Assembly (NCBI GenBank): GCA_030049955.1
Contig: JASIJX010000482.1
Coordinates: 1-5,789 of the forward strand
Source: Acidobacteriaceae bacterium
Lineage (GTDB): Bacteria > Acidobacteriota > Terriglobia > Terriglobales > Acidobacteriaceae
Length of the DNA: 5,789 bases
Direction: 5' to 3'
Part shown: in pieces, positions 1-5,789 of the stretch
Position numbering within the stretch: the first letter of the stretch is position 1
Layout: the number at the start of each line of letters is the position of its first letter
Made by a program: the position numbers and the translations under genes
Notes under the pieces: generated by a model
What the model was told of the DNA's origin: nothing
What the model saw: only the letters and a program-made list of their open reading frames with translations
The model's database searches: none

Positions 1-215
1 TTGAGCTACAGGCCCTTTCTCTTTTAACCATTGTATGCTGTGGAGATTGGAATCCTGCCTCCTCTATATACCGGCGCATGGGTCTGGTCACTCTTTCGGC
101 CGCAGCTTCGTCTTTCGCTTCCTTGGCCAGTGTTTGGCCGGCGTTAGCAAATAAGGCGCAGGAAAGCTTTTGCAGCTCTCCTGCGACCACTCTTGGGCAG
201 ATTTGTTCGGCGGTT
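1..215. other. Left-edge stretch without a confident gene
   Basis: No gene can be assigned here with confidence. A minus-strand frame is open from position 229 (just after two adjacent TGA stops at 230-235) to the window edge, 76 codons. It contains a possible GTG start at 188-190 and an ATG at 77-79, neither with a convincing Shine-Dalgarno sequence. Its translation includes the pieces PRVVAGELQKL, CALFANAGQTL and AKEAKDEAAAERV, which look protein-like. The first part faintly recalls the N-terminus of malate/L-lactate dehydrogenase (Ldh_2) family proteins, but this is a weak impression. A plus-strand frame is also open through most of the stretch, so openness alone proves little. The region also holds the hairpin at 157-185, listed separately. 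Confidence 0.4.
157..185 (-). terminator. Hairpin after the PHP-like gene, probable weak terminator
   Basis: Read on the minus strand, the arms CGCAGGAGAGCT and AGCTTTCCTGCG form a 12-bp stem around the 5-nt loop GCAAA. One of the twelve pairs is a G-U wobble on the minus-strand RNA. The plus-strand RNA would have an A-C mismatch there, so the structure favours leftward transcripts. It begins about 30 nt past the stop codon of the gene at 216-2645, where a terminator is expected. The tail is CCTTATTTGCT, which is U-rich but interrupted, so intrinsic termination would be inefficient. It could instead be a 3' stabilising hairpin. Confidence 0.45.
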
Positions 216-2645
216 TTAATTAGCTGCCGTCATCATTGACGGCTGAACCGCGGCTGGCAGCTTAATGGGCTGCACAAAGGCGCCATTGCCTGCCGAATCC
301 CACACCGCGAAGCGCACCCACTTCTTGCCGGTGGCGTCAAAGGGGATGCTGAAGTGCTTCCTGCCGAATGCCGGCAAACTCGTGAGCGAAATGATCTGGC
401 GATCGGTCTTCTGCCCGTCGCCCCACACCACTTCCGCAAACTCCAGCGGGAAGGTCCATTCCACGTCGGCCACGATGGTACGCTTATTACCCGTGCCGGC
501 CACTTCATAGTTCGGAATCAGCACCTCCCCCGACGTAACGAAGAAATTGCCCTTCATCATGGCGTCGACAATCGGCTTCCAGTTGTCGATGCCCGGCGTG
601 CCTTCGGTCTTGATGTAGCTGACCGGGTTGTTGGCGTAAAAATCGTCGCCAGGACCCTGCTCGTAGGTTTCGGTGATGGCGTCCATATACTTCGGCGGTG
701 TGGGCCGGTCCGCCATCCAGTTGTTGATCTCGTCCCAGAGCGGCATGCAGCGATAATCCGACATCCGCTTCTCCGACCGGTCGAGATCCATTGCCCAGCG
801 AAAACCAATGCCGCGATAGCGATCATCGATGAAGTAGCTCGCATCTTTGAACCCAGCCGGATAACCGGCCGAGCCTTTGGTGTCAGGATGCGGCATCATC
901 AGGAATGCGTCCTCAGCATGCACCATCTGCATGAGGTCGTTGGGAGAACCGATGTGGTAAACCTTACCGACGTCGGGAATGTCCTCGACCAGTGGTTCGC
1001 CCTCGTTGCGATGGTTCACCCAGAATGTGGGGTGCGAAATCAGAATGTCGTTGTGCGCGTGCATTGGATACTCGAACAGTTCCTCGTTCGGCATCACCAG
1101 GAAATCTCGGCGGCTCTGCAGACGCGCCATCTCGTAGTACATCGACTGCAGCTTAAGCCGGTCTTTGTCAGGCATGTTGAACCTGGGGCTTCGCGGTACC
1201 GAAGCTTTGCCATTTGCGCCAGTAGAGCTCGTGCTGACGGTGGCGAACCTCTGTACGGGCCCGATCGCCTGCGTGCCGGAGGGGCGCAAACCGCCGCCGC
1301 CCACCGGGCCCGATACGTTAATGCCCGCACTGCGCATCAGCTCGAAGTCGGGCAGCGGCGTGCCCAAGCCACCCATCGCCAGCAGGCGCGGAATTGGGTT
1401 GGTGTGGAAGTGGCGCGCCATCACCCAGTAGCCAGGCAGTGCCTGATAGTGATCGTTGCGCGTATACGCGAGGACCGCATCGACGGTCTCCCGTCCCGGC
1501 GCGGCGTCAATCTCAAAAAAGATAGGCATTCGCTGCTCGGTGCCGGGTCGCGCGTTGTAGAGCGAGAAATTCTGGCGGCGATCCTCAGGGCCGCGCCCCG
1601 CATACGCCGGGTCAATTTCATCTTCCGGCTGGCGGATGCCGATCGAGTAAGAGCCTTCATCGTCGCGCCGGAACCAGTTGTAGCCGAGATTCACGGAGAT
1701 TTCGCGAGTCCAGAAGAAGTTGTGCGGTGGAGGGAATGTAGCGATGGAACCTGCCGGGCCTTCCGCAGCCATCACTCGATTGGCGGAGACGACAATTCCT
1801 GGCTCTGCATACGGCGGTTCAAGAAATTCATTCGTCTGCCAGACGTTGGCAGTGTCGCGCCATACGAGCTTCGAGCCCGGCTTCAGCGACAAGCCGTGGA
1901 GACCGGCGTCATATTTGTAAGCAATGTCGTCCTGCTCGGTCTTCGCAACCGCTTCTACGCGCAACAGGTTGGTGCCTTTGAAAACTGTGTACTGCAGGCC
2001 ACCGGAGAAAATTCCCATGCTCAGACCGGGGAACGTCACTTCGATTCGGCTGCCGTTGGTTTTCACCGCACAGCCATCGGCCTGATAGGTCGCCGTGGCG
2101 TGGGTGACTTCGGCATCGGTACGCGGCAGCGGCAGTTGATTGGTGCCGGGAATGCCGTCGGGCGGAGGCGTGGAGTCGCCGTGGGCGATTTCCGTACCGG
2201 GAAGGCGCAGCGGCGCATCCCAGAAGGCGGCCCACTTATAGTGGTCGAGCACATCTTGAGTTACTTTTCCATCCAGCGCCTGCTTGAGCGCCGGATAAGC
2301 CTCCTGGTCAAGACGCCGGCGGCCAGTGGCCACGCGAAACTCCGGCGTCAGGTTGGTTCCCAGTGAGGCCCATGCGCCTCCGGGCTTGCGTACGGATAGA
2401 TCTTCGATGGTGGGAGTGCCGTTATGTATGGCCAGACGCATGCGCAGTTCCTCGCCTTTGGCTCCCATCCAGGCGACCACCAGCGACTCGCCCAGGTTTG
2501 TTGCCGTAAGGCCGGCCTGAGCCTTGTAGCCCTCCAAACTGCATAACGAGTTACCGTCGCCAAAAGCAAACGATACGCAACTCATGATCACCAAGCCGGG
2601 TGCCAGCATTCTTGTCAGAATTCTTGCCAAGTTCGATCTCTTCAT
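216..2645 (-). CDS. Exported PHP-type (CehA/McbA-like) metallohydrolase, divergent
   Basis: The protein has 809 residues from the ATG at 2643-2645. This start is preferred because a strong Shine-Dalgarno lies just upstream and a Sec signal peptide follows at once: basic MKRSNLAR, hydrophobic core at 13-28, likely cleavage after Ala-Phe-Gly29. It is therefore probably periplasmic or secreted. An in-frame GTG at 2769-2771 would add 42 residues ahead of the signal peptide and is less likely. Residues about 30-400 look like beta-sandwich sequence with no recognised motif. Residues about 405-715 resemble a PHP domain: HFHT at 412-415, MPNEE at 518-522, HAHND at 529-533, MMPHP at 583-587, and a family-like end DAMMKGNFFVTSG at 694-706. 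The C-terminal 90 residues look like a beta domain. Length is close to that of carbaryl hydrolase CehA as I recall it. The usual Asp-His after the first motif and the late Asp-x-His are not seen, so activity is uncertain. The substrate is unknown. It lies downstream of the receptor gene on the same strand. Confidence 0.7.
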   Translation of the reverse strand: MKRSNLARILTRMLAPGLVIMSCVSFAFGDGNSLCSLEGYKAQAGLTATNLGESLVVAWMGAKGEELRMRLAIHNGTPTIEDLSVRKPGGAWASLGTNLTPEFRVATGRRRLDQEAYPALKQALDGKVTQDVLDHYKWAAFWDAPLRLPGTEIAHGDSTPPPDGIPGTNQLPLPRTDAEVTHATATYQADGCAVKTNGSRIEVTFPGLSMGIFSGGLQYTVFKGTNLLRVEAVAKTEQDDIAYKYDAGLHGLSLKPGSKLVWRDTANVWQTNEFLEPPYAEPGIVVSANRVMAAEGPAGSIATFPPPHNFFWTREISVNLGYNWFRRDDEGSYSIGIRQPEDEIDPAYAGRGPEDRRQNFSLYNARPGTEQRMPIFFEIDAAPGRETVDAVLAYTRNDHYQALPGYWVMARHFHTNPIPRLLAMGGLGTPLPDFELMRSAGINVSGPVGGGGLRPSGTQAIGPVQRFATVSTSSTGANGKASVPRSPRFNMPDKDRLKLQSMYYEMARLQSRRDFLVMPNEELFEYPMHAHNDILISHPTFWVNHRNEGEPLVEDIPDVGKVYHIGSPNDLMQMVHAEDAFLMMPHPDTKGSAGYPAGFKDASYFIDDRYRGIGFRWAMDLDRSEKRMSDYRCMPLWDEINNWMADRPTPPKYMDAITETYEQGPGDDFYANNPVSYIKTEGTPGIDNWKPIVDAMMKGNFFVTSGEVLIPNYEVAGTGNKRTIVADVEWTFPLEFAEVVWGDGQKTDRQIISLTSLPAFGRKHFSIPFDATGKKWVRFAVWDSAGNGAFVQPIKLPAAVQPSMMTAAN

Positions 2646-2647
2646 TG

Positions 2648-2658
2648 CCTCCCCCTTA
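2648..2658 (-). promoter_or_regulatory. Shine-Dalgarno sequence that decides the ATG at 2645
   Basis: The minus strand reads TAAGGGGGAGGCA directly before ATG. TAAGGGGG can pair with the 16S rRNA tail through one G-U wobble at 5 nt spacing. The overlapping GGAGG lies 2 nt from the start. Together with the signal peptide that begins at this ATG, this supports 2645 as the true start rather than the upstream in-frame GTG. Confidence 0.75.
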
Positions 2659-2705
2659 ACCGGCGATTCCGTCGGACCTCTGCTTACCTTGCACTGAACA
2701 AAGAT

Positions 2706-2743
2706 GACCGGTGACCTCACACTGAATTTGAGTTCCACCGGTC
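2706..2743. repeat. Inverted repeat built on two ACCGGT palindromes
   Basis: On the minus strand GACCGGTG and CACCGGTC are perfect 8-bp reverse complements, 22 nt apart. A further partial stem inside (CTCA with TGAG, after one bulge and one mismatch) lengthens the possible hairpin. Each arm contains the self-complementary hexamer ACCGGT, with 30 bp between equivalent positions, roughly three helical turns. It sits 61-98 bp upstream of the ATG at 2645. It could be a leader RNA hairpin or paired operator half-sites; the sequence does not decide. There is no U-tract, so it is not an intrinsic terminator. Confidence 0.5.
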
Positions 2744-2745
2744 GC

Positions 2746-2757
2746 AGCTTCAAAGCT
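2746..2757. repeat. Short palindrome AGCTT-2-AAGCT
   Basis: Five-base perfect arms are separated by 2 nt, between the two larger inverted repeats of the spacer. Short palindromes arise easily by chance. It is listed because three inverted repeats lie consecutively within about 110 bp ahead of the PHP-like gene. Confidence 0.25.
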
Positions 2758-2775
2758 CGTATCCCTGACACTTAT

Positions 2776-2812
2776 GCACTCCTGCGGCCGGTGAATTGGC
2801 GCGCAGGAGTGC
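2776..2812. repeat. Strong 11-bp inverted repeat in the spacer
   Basis: GCACTCCTGCG and CGCAGGAGTGC are perfect 11-bp arms flanking 15 nt, and an inner GCC/GGC pairing can extend the stem past one unpaired base. The repeat begins 64 nt past the receptor stop codon. On the minus strand the downstream sequence is ATAAGTGTCAG, with no U-tract, so it is a poor intrinsic terminator for the receptor. On the plus strand it is followed by TCTTTCTATCTCT, but no plus-strand gene ends here. Likely roles are a 3' end stabilised by processing, a leader hairpin of the next gene, or an operator. One arm covers an AGGAG that lies 7 nt before the in-frame GTG at 2771. Confidence 0.65.
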
Positions 2813-2824
2813 TCTTTCTATCTC

Positions 2825-2832
2825 TATATATA
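2825..2832 (-). promoter_or_regulatory. AT-rich box, candidate -10 element
   Basis: TATATATA stands out in a GC-rich setting 180-187 bp upstream of the ATG at 2645, between the receptor stop codon and the first inverted repeat. It could act as a -10 element for the PHP-like gene. That would place a transcription start near 2818-2820 and give a leader of about 174 nt containing both hairpins. The best -35 candidate upstream, CTGAAG, matches the sigma-70 consensus poorly, so support is weak. Confidence 0.25.
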
Positions 2833-2875
2833 TTCCTGTAGCTTCGGTCTTCAGGCGCCGCAGGCGTGTATTAAT

Positions 2876-5789
2876 TTAGAACTGCCCTTTAATGCCAAGG
2901 CGGAAGACACGCGGCGCCAGGATCCCGGTAACCTCATTAAATGTTGACCCCAGCGTGTAACTGTTACTGGTAGCTGCAGCGCTGTTGGTGATATTGAACA
3001 TTTCAAAGTCGGGCTCGAACTGCAACCGTTCCCTGATATGCGTAACGCGTGAAACTTCAAAATTCCACACGGGAACGATGGGGCCCTGGAATTGACCGTA
3101 GGGCCCAAGGCGGACGGTAACCGAGCCCTGGTTGAGGGCGTTTCCATTTGTTCCTGTGCCGGAGAATTTTCCCACCTCCTGGCCATAAACGCCCGACTGC
3201 ATTCTCAGGAAAGTGTTGACCTTGAACCCATAAGGTGCGTTGTAAGTCACAGCCGCACGCGCTTCCCAGTTCCAGGTGTTATCGATTGGGAAAAGATCGT
3301 CGTTGGGATCGCCATCCATTCCCACCAGGCCATTGATCCAGCGGTGATATTTGGTAACCCAGAAGTAGCCCATGGCGTTGAAGCGATTCGAGTAGCGCTT
3401 CACGATCGAGGCTTCGAGCGTGTTGTAAATATCGGGGCGGCTGGAGGGGTTATTCAGGTATTCGGTGCACGAGCCCACAACTCCGCCGCAGGTCAGCTCG
3501 CCAGTGCCTTTTGCATAGGTATAGAGAGTGATAGATCCAGGTAAGTAGGACGACCCATTGCCGGTTTCGTTGTAAGTAACGGGAATTGAATAGTCGCTAT
3601 ATGCGTGGCCGACAGCGATGCCGTTGCCAGTGAATGAAGTCGTCGCAGCGTTCGACGCCAGATCGGCGCCGGGGCTGTTCGCCGAGTCGTATAAGTAATA
3701 CGCAGAGTGGCGAATGTAGCCGAAGTTGACGGCAATATTCTTTGCCAGTTGCCGCTCTACGCGCGCGGTGTACTCGTAAAAGAACGGCTGCTTCAGGTTG
3801 GGATTGTTGAGCTGGAAGATCGCGCCGCTGGTGGATAGTGGCGTGGGTGGCGTGGAGCTGTTCAGCGTAGCTAGATATGCAGGGTTTACGTCGCACGCGT
3901 ACTGATCATAGTAGAAGGCGTTGGTTACGCCCGGATCCGTATAGCAACTCCCACTCCAAGAAAAGGTTTCGCTGCTGATGGTGTTTGGGTTCATCTGGTT
4001 GGCATAGAGATCGCCCATGGTGTCACGGAAAATCCCGAACGACCCCTTGATCACGGTCTTGCCGTCGCCCTTCAAATCCCACGCTCCGCCGACTCTGGGA
4101 ACAAAGTCATTCCAACTCAGCACGCCCTTCCCCGGGTAGCTGGCGCTCGGAAAAAGGTTGGCAAATTGACCGGTCGGTTTCGTCTCGGAGGGATAGAAGT
4201 TGTTGTATCTCTCCCAGCGAACGCCATAATTCAATACAAGGTGTTTGAGCGCCCAGGTATCGGTGGCGAAGAGCGACTGGCTATAAAGAAAGTTGGACGG
4301 AAGCACTGGGTAGTTATAGAGGGAAATCTCCGAGCCATTCTGCAGCGTCGCGCACGCGGCATTGCACCCCGTTGGTGCGCCATTGAAGATGAGCAGATAG
4401 TCGCCGGCCTTGTTGTTGCCCAGGACGGCGGTGTGCGCCTCCTCCCATGTATCATCGGTGCCGAACTTGAACTGGTGCTGACCGCGGACGTAGCCAAGCA
4501 GACCACGGGCCTGCACGCGGTTCTGCGGGCGGTCATTGGGACCGCTCGTTGGACCGGTCAGTAGGCCGTTCGAATTGAGCGCCTCTTCGCTGGGGTCGCC
4601 GGCAAAGTCCGTATTCGGGGCGCTGGCAGGATAATTGCCATAAGCCTGCATCGCGGCAGCGGGAACGGTAACGTAGTGCACGTGATAGCCACCCCATCCT
4701 GCCAGCGCATCAACATAGAGCCGCTGTGTCGGAGTCCACTGGATCTCACCCTTCCACAAGCTGCCCGGCTGCGTCTGGTACTCCACGGCAGATAATTCTT
4801 CGGTCGCGCTGGCACCCTGGGCGGACAGATACTTCAGCGCATACTGATAAGTTCCGATCAGCTTGATCGTTGGCTTGATCTGGTAATCGCCCTTGCCCAT
4901 CACGGTGGTCAGATGCGTGCCGATATAGGCGATCGGTGCGTCCACGCAGGTCCAGCATCCAGCCGCATCCGGCCCGGAGTGAAAGCCGAACGATCCGGAG
5001 TCCTGCACCTCACGGCTGGATTCGCCATAGAACCAGAGCTTGTCGCGAATAATGCGTCCGCCGTAGTCGGCCATATAGTCATAAAATCCCGATGCGGCCA
5101 GTGGATTAGTCGTCGTCACACCCTGTGTGGACAGCGCAGGCGATACGTTGTTGGACTGGAAGGGCTGCTTCTCGACGTCGTACTCGGCGTCGCCGTGGAA
5201 GCTATTCGAGCCGGACTTGAACTGCGCCACCATGTCAACTCCGGGGAAGGCCACGTCGGCATTGTTGCCGCTGGAGTTGAACGCTATTTCGCCGAGCGAG
5301 AACGAGTCGAAGTAGACGGCGGTGTCCTCGTCGTGAGAGGTGGTCACGTTGATGCCCTCGATGCTCATCGTGGGTTCCAGAACCAGTCCATAGGTGACGA
5401 GGGCCTGGCGCTGTGCGAGGTTGCTATCGCCCACATCGGGGCGGCCGTTCATGCTCACGCCTTGCGCCTCGGGCAAAAGCTCCTGCATCGTAAGTCCGCG
5501 CGGAGTGTCCACAATCTCCTGTAACTGCAGCGAACTCGTGTTAGTCGTATTGACGGTATCGACCACCGGCGTGGCGCCGCTCACTTCCACCAATTGCGTA
5601 ACCGCGCCGATGTGCATGGCCGCATCCACGCGGCCGGCAAACCCGATGCCCAGGTGCACGTCATTCTGCACGTAGATCTCGAAGCCCTGCATCTCGAACT
5701 GCACGCGATAAATGCCCGGCGCCGGCAGGTTCAGGATTTGATAGTCGCCGTTTGAATCCGACGTTGCTTGCAACTGTTGCACCTGCAGG
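2876..5789 (-). CDS. Oar-like TonB-dependent outer-membrane receptor, N-terminus cut
   Basis: The frame is open to the right edge of the window, so the start, signal peptide and any TonB box lie outside it. The visible part is 970 residues, numbered here from the first complete codon at 5786-5788. Residues 1-60 are the end of a carboxypeptidase-regulatory-like beta domain (SDSNGDYQILNLPAPGIYRV). A plug domain follows at about 75-200, with NGRPDVG at 114-120 and KSGSNSFHG at 191-199. The rest is a long beta-barrel. GGRIIRDKLWFYG at 243-255, DFVPRVGGAWDL at 561-572 and FEPDFEMFNITN at 924-935 are typical of this family. The final residue is Phe, as expected for the beta-signal read by the BAM complex. 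These receptors bind large or scarce ligands at the cell surface and many import them with TonB energy; the ligand here cannot be predicted. All eight cysteines fall in four close pairs. No frameshift is seen. Confidence 0.9.
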   Translation of the reverse strand, partial: LQVQQLQATSDSNGDYQILNLPAPGIYRVQFEMQGFEIYVQNDVHLGIGFAGRVDAAMHIGAVTQLVEVSGATPVVDTVNTTNTSSLQLQEIVDTPRGLTMQELLPEAQGVSMNGRPDVGDSNLAQRQALVTYGLVLEPTMSIEGINVTTSHDEDTAVYFDSFSLGEIAFNSSGNNADVAFPGVDMVAQFKSGSNSFHGDAEYDVEKQPFQSNNVSPALSTQGVTTTNPLAASGFYDYMADYGGRIIRDKLWFYGESSREVQDSGSFGFHSGPDAAGCWTCVDAPIAYIGTHLTTVMGKGDYQIKPTIKLIGTYQYALKYLSAQGASATEELSAVEYQTQPGSLWKGEIQWTPTQRLYVDALAGWGGYHVHYVTVPAAAMQAYGNYPASAPNTDFAGDPSEEALNSNGLLTGPTSGPNDRPQNRVQARGLLGYVRGQHQFKFGTDDTWEEAHTAVLGNNKAGDYLLIFNGAPTGCNAACATLQNGSEISLYNYPVLPSNFLYSQSLFATDTWALKHLVLNYGVRWERYNNFYPSETKPTGQFANLFPSASYPGKGVLSWNDFVPRVGGAWDLKGDGKTVIKGSFGIFRDTMGDLYANQMNPNTISSETFSWSGSCYTDPGVTNAFYYDQYACDVNPAYLATLNSSTPPTPLSTSGAIFQLNNPNLKQPFFYEYTARVERQLAKNIAVNFGYIRHSAYYLYDSANSPGADLASNAATTSFTGNGIAVGHAYSDYSIPVTYNETGNGSSYLPGSITLYTYAKGTGELTCGGVVGSCTEYLNNPSSRPDIYNTLEASIVKRYSNRFNAMGYFWVTKYHRWINGLVGMDGDPNDDLFPIDNTWNWEARAAVTYNAPYGFKVNTFLRMQSGVYGQEVGKFSGTGTNGNALNQGSVTVRLGPYGQFQGPIVPVWNFEVSRVTHIRERLQFEPDFEMFNITNSAAATSNSYTLGSTFNEVTGILAPRVFRLGIKGQF

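Noticed and set aside
125..139. Inverted repeat GGCCA/TGGCC with a 5-nt gap
   Set aside because: The arms are only 5 bp and no U-run follows on either strand; expected by chance in GC-rich DNA.
1..216. Plus-strand open frame across the left edge ending at a TGA near 239
   Set aside because: It overlaps the end of the minus-strand gene, has no ribosome binding site, and its Ser/Ala-rich translation has no recognisable features.
354..2366. A 670-codon open frame on the plus strand, antisense to the PHP-like gene
   Set aside because: It is aligned codon-for-codon with the minus-strand gene, where stops arise only opposite TTA, CTA and TCA codons. Those are avoided in this GC-rich codon usage. 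The translation is rich in Arg, Val and His with no recognisable domain, while the minus strand has a signal peptide and family motifs.
2571..2645. A lipoprotein signal at Cys23 of the exported protein
   Set aside because: The residues before the cysteine are Ile-Met-Ser; Met at -2 fits the lipobox poorly, and a standard signal peptidase I site (Ala-Phe-Gly) follows shortly after.
2856..2866. Small hairpin CGCC-GCA-GGCG just past the receptor stop as its terminator
   Set aside because: The stem is only 4 bp and no U-tract follows on the minus strand.
4913..5524. A 203-codon plus-strand open frame within the receptor gene
   Set aside because: Same codon-aligned antisense geometry. The minus strand here encodes clear plug and barrel motifs of a TonB-dependent receptor.

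Overview
The window holds two large genes, both read leftward (minus strand), plus a structured spacer between them and a short unassigned stretch at the left edge. The lineage call rests mainly on the right-hand gene. It is an Oar-like TonB-dependent receptor with an N-terminal carboxypeptidase-regulatory-like domain, a type greatly expanded in Acidobacteriota (Terriglobia, Bryobacterales and relatives). Codon choice is moderately GC-rich: Leu TTA/CTA and Ser TCA are absent over long stretches. Both fit a soil or sediment acidobacterium, but this is inference; no rRNA or other marker gene is present.

Layout from right to left, in the direction of transcription. (1) 5789-2876: outer-membrane receptor, cut off at its N-terminus by the window edge; the C-terminus is intact and ends in Phe. 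(2) 2875-2646: a 230-base spacer containing an AT-rich box, an 11-bp perfect-stem inverted repeat, a small palindrome, a second long inverted repeat built on ACCGGT, and a strong Shine-Dalgarno sequence. (3) 2645-216: an exported protein of 809 residues. Its C-terminal half resembles the CehA/McbA-type PHP metallohydrolases, but several expected metal ligands are not visible. (4) 215-1: a 12-bp hairpin about 30 nt past the stop codon, probably an imperfect terminator, and then no confident gene. A minus-strand reading frame is open to the window edge there.

How the genes may work together (inference): an outer-membrane receptor followed on the same strand by a secreted PHP-type hydrolase suggests binding or import of a compound and its hydrolysis in the periplasm. 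No substrate can be named from the sequence. The strong inverted repeats in the spacer suggest that the second gene is regulated or its mRNA processed separately. No mobile element, tRNA, rRNA or CRISPR array is visible.
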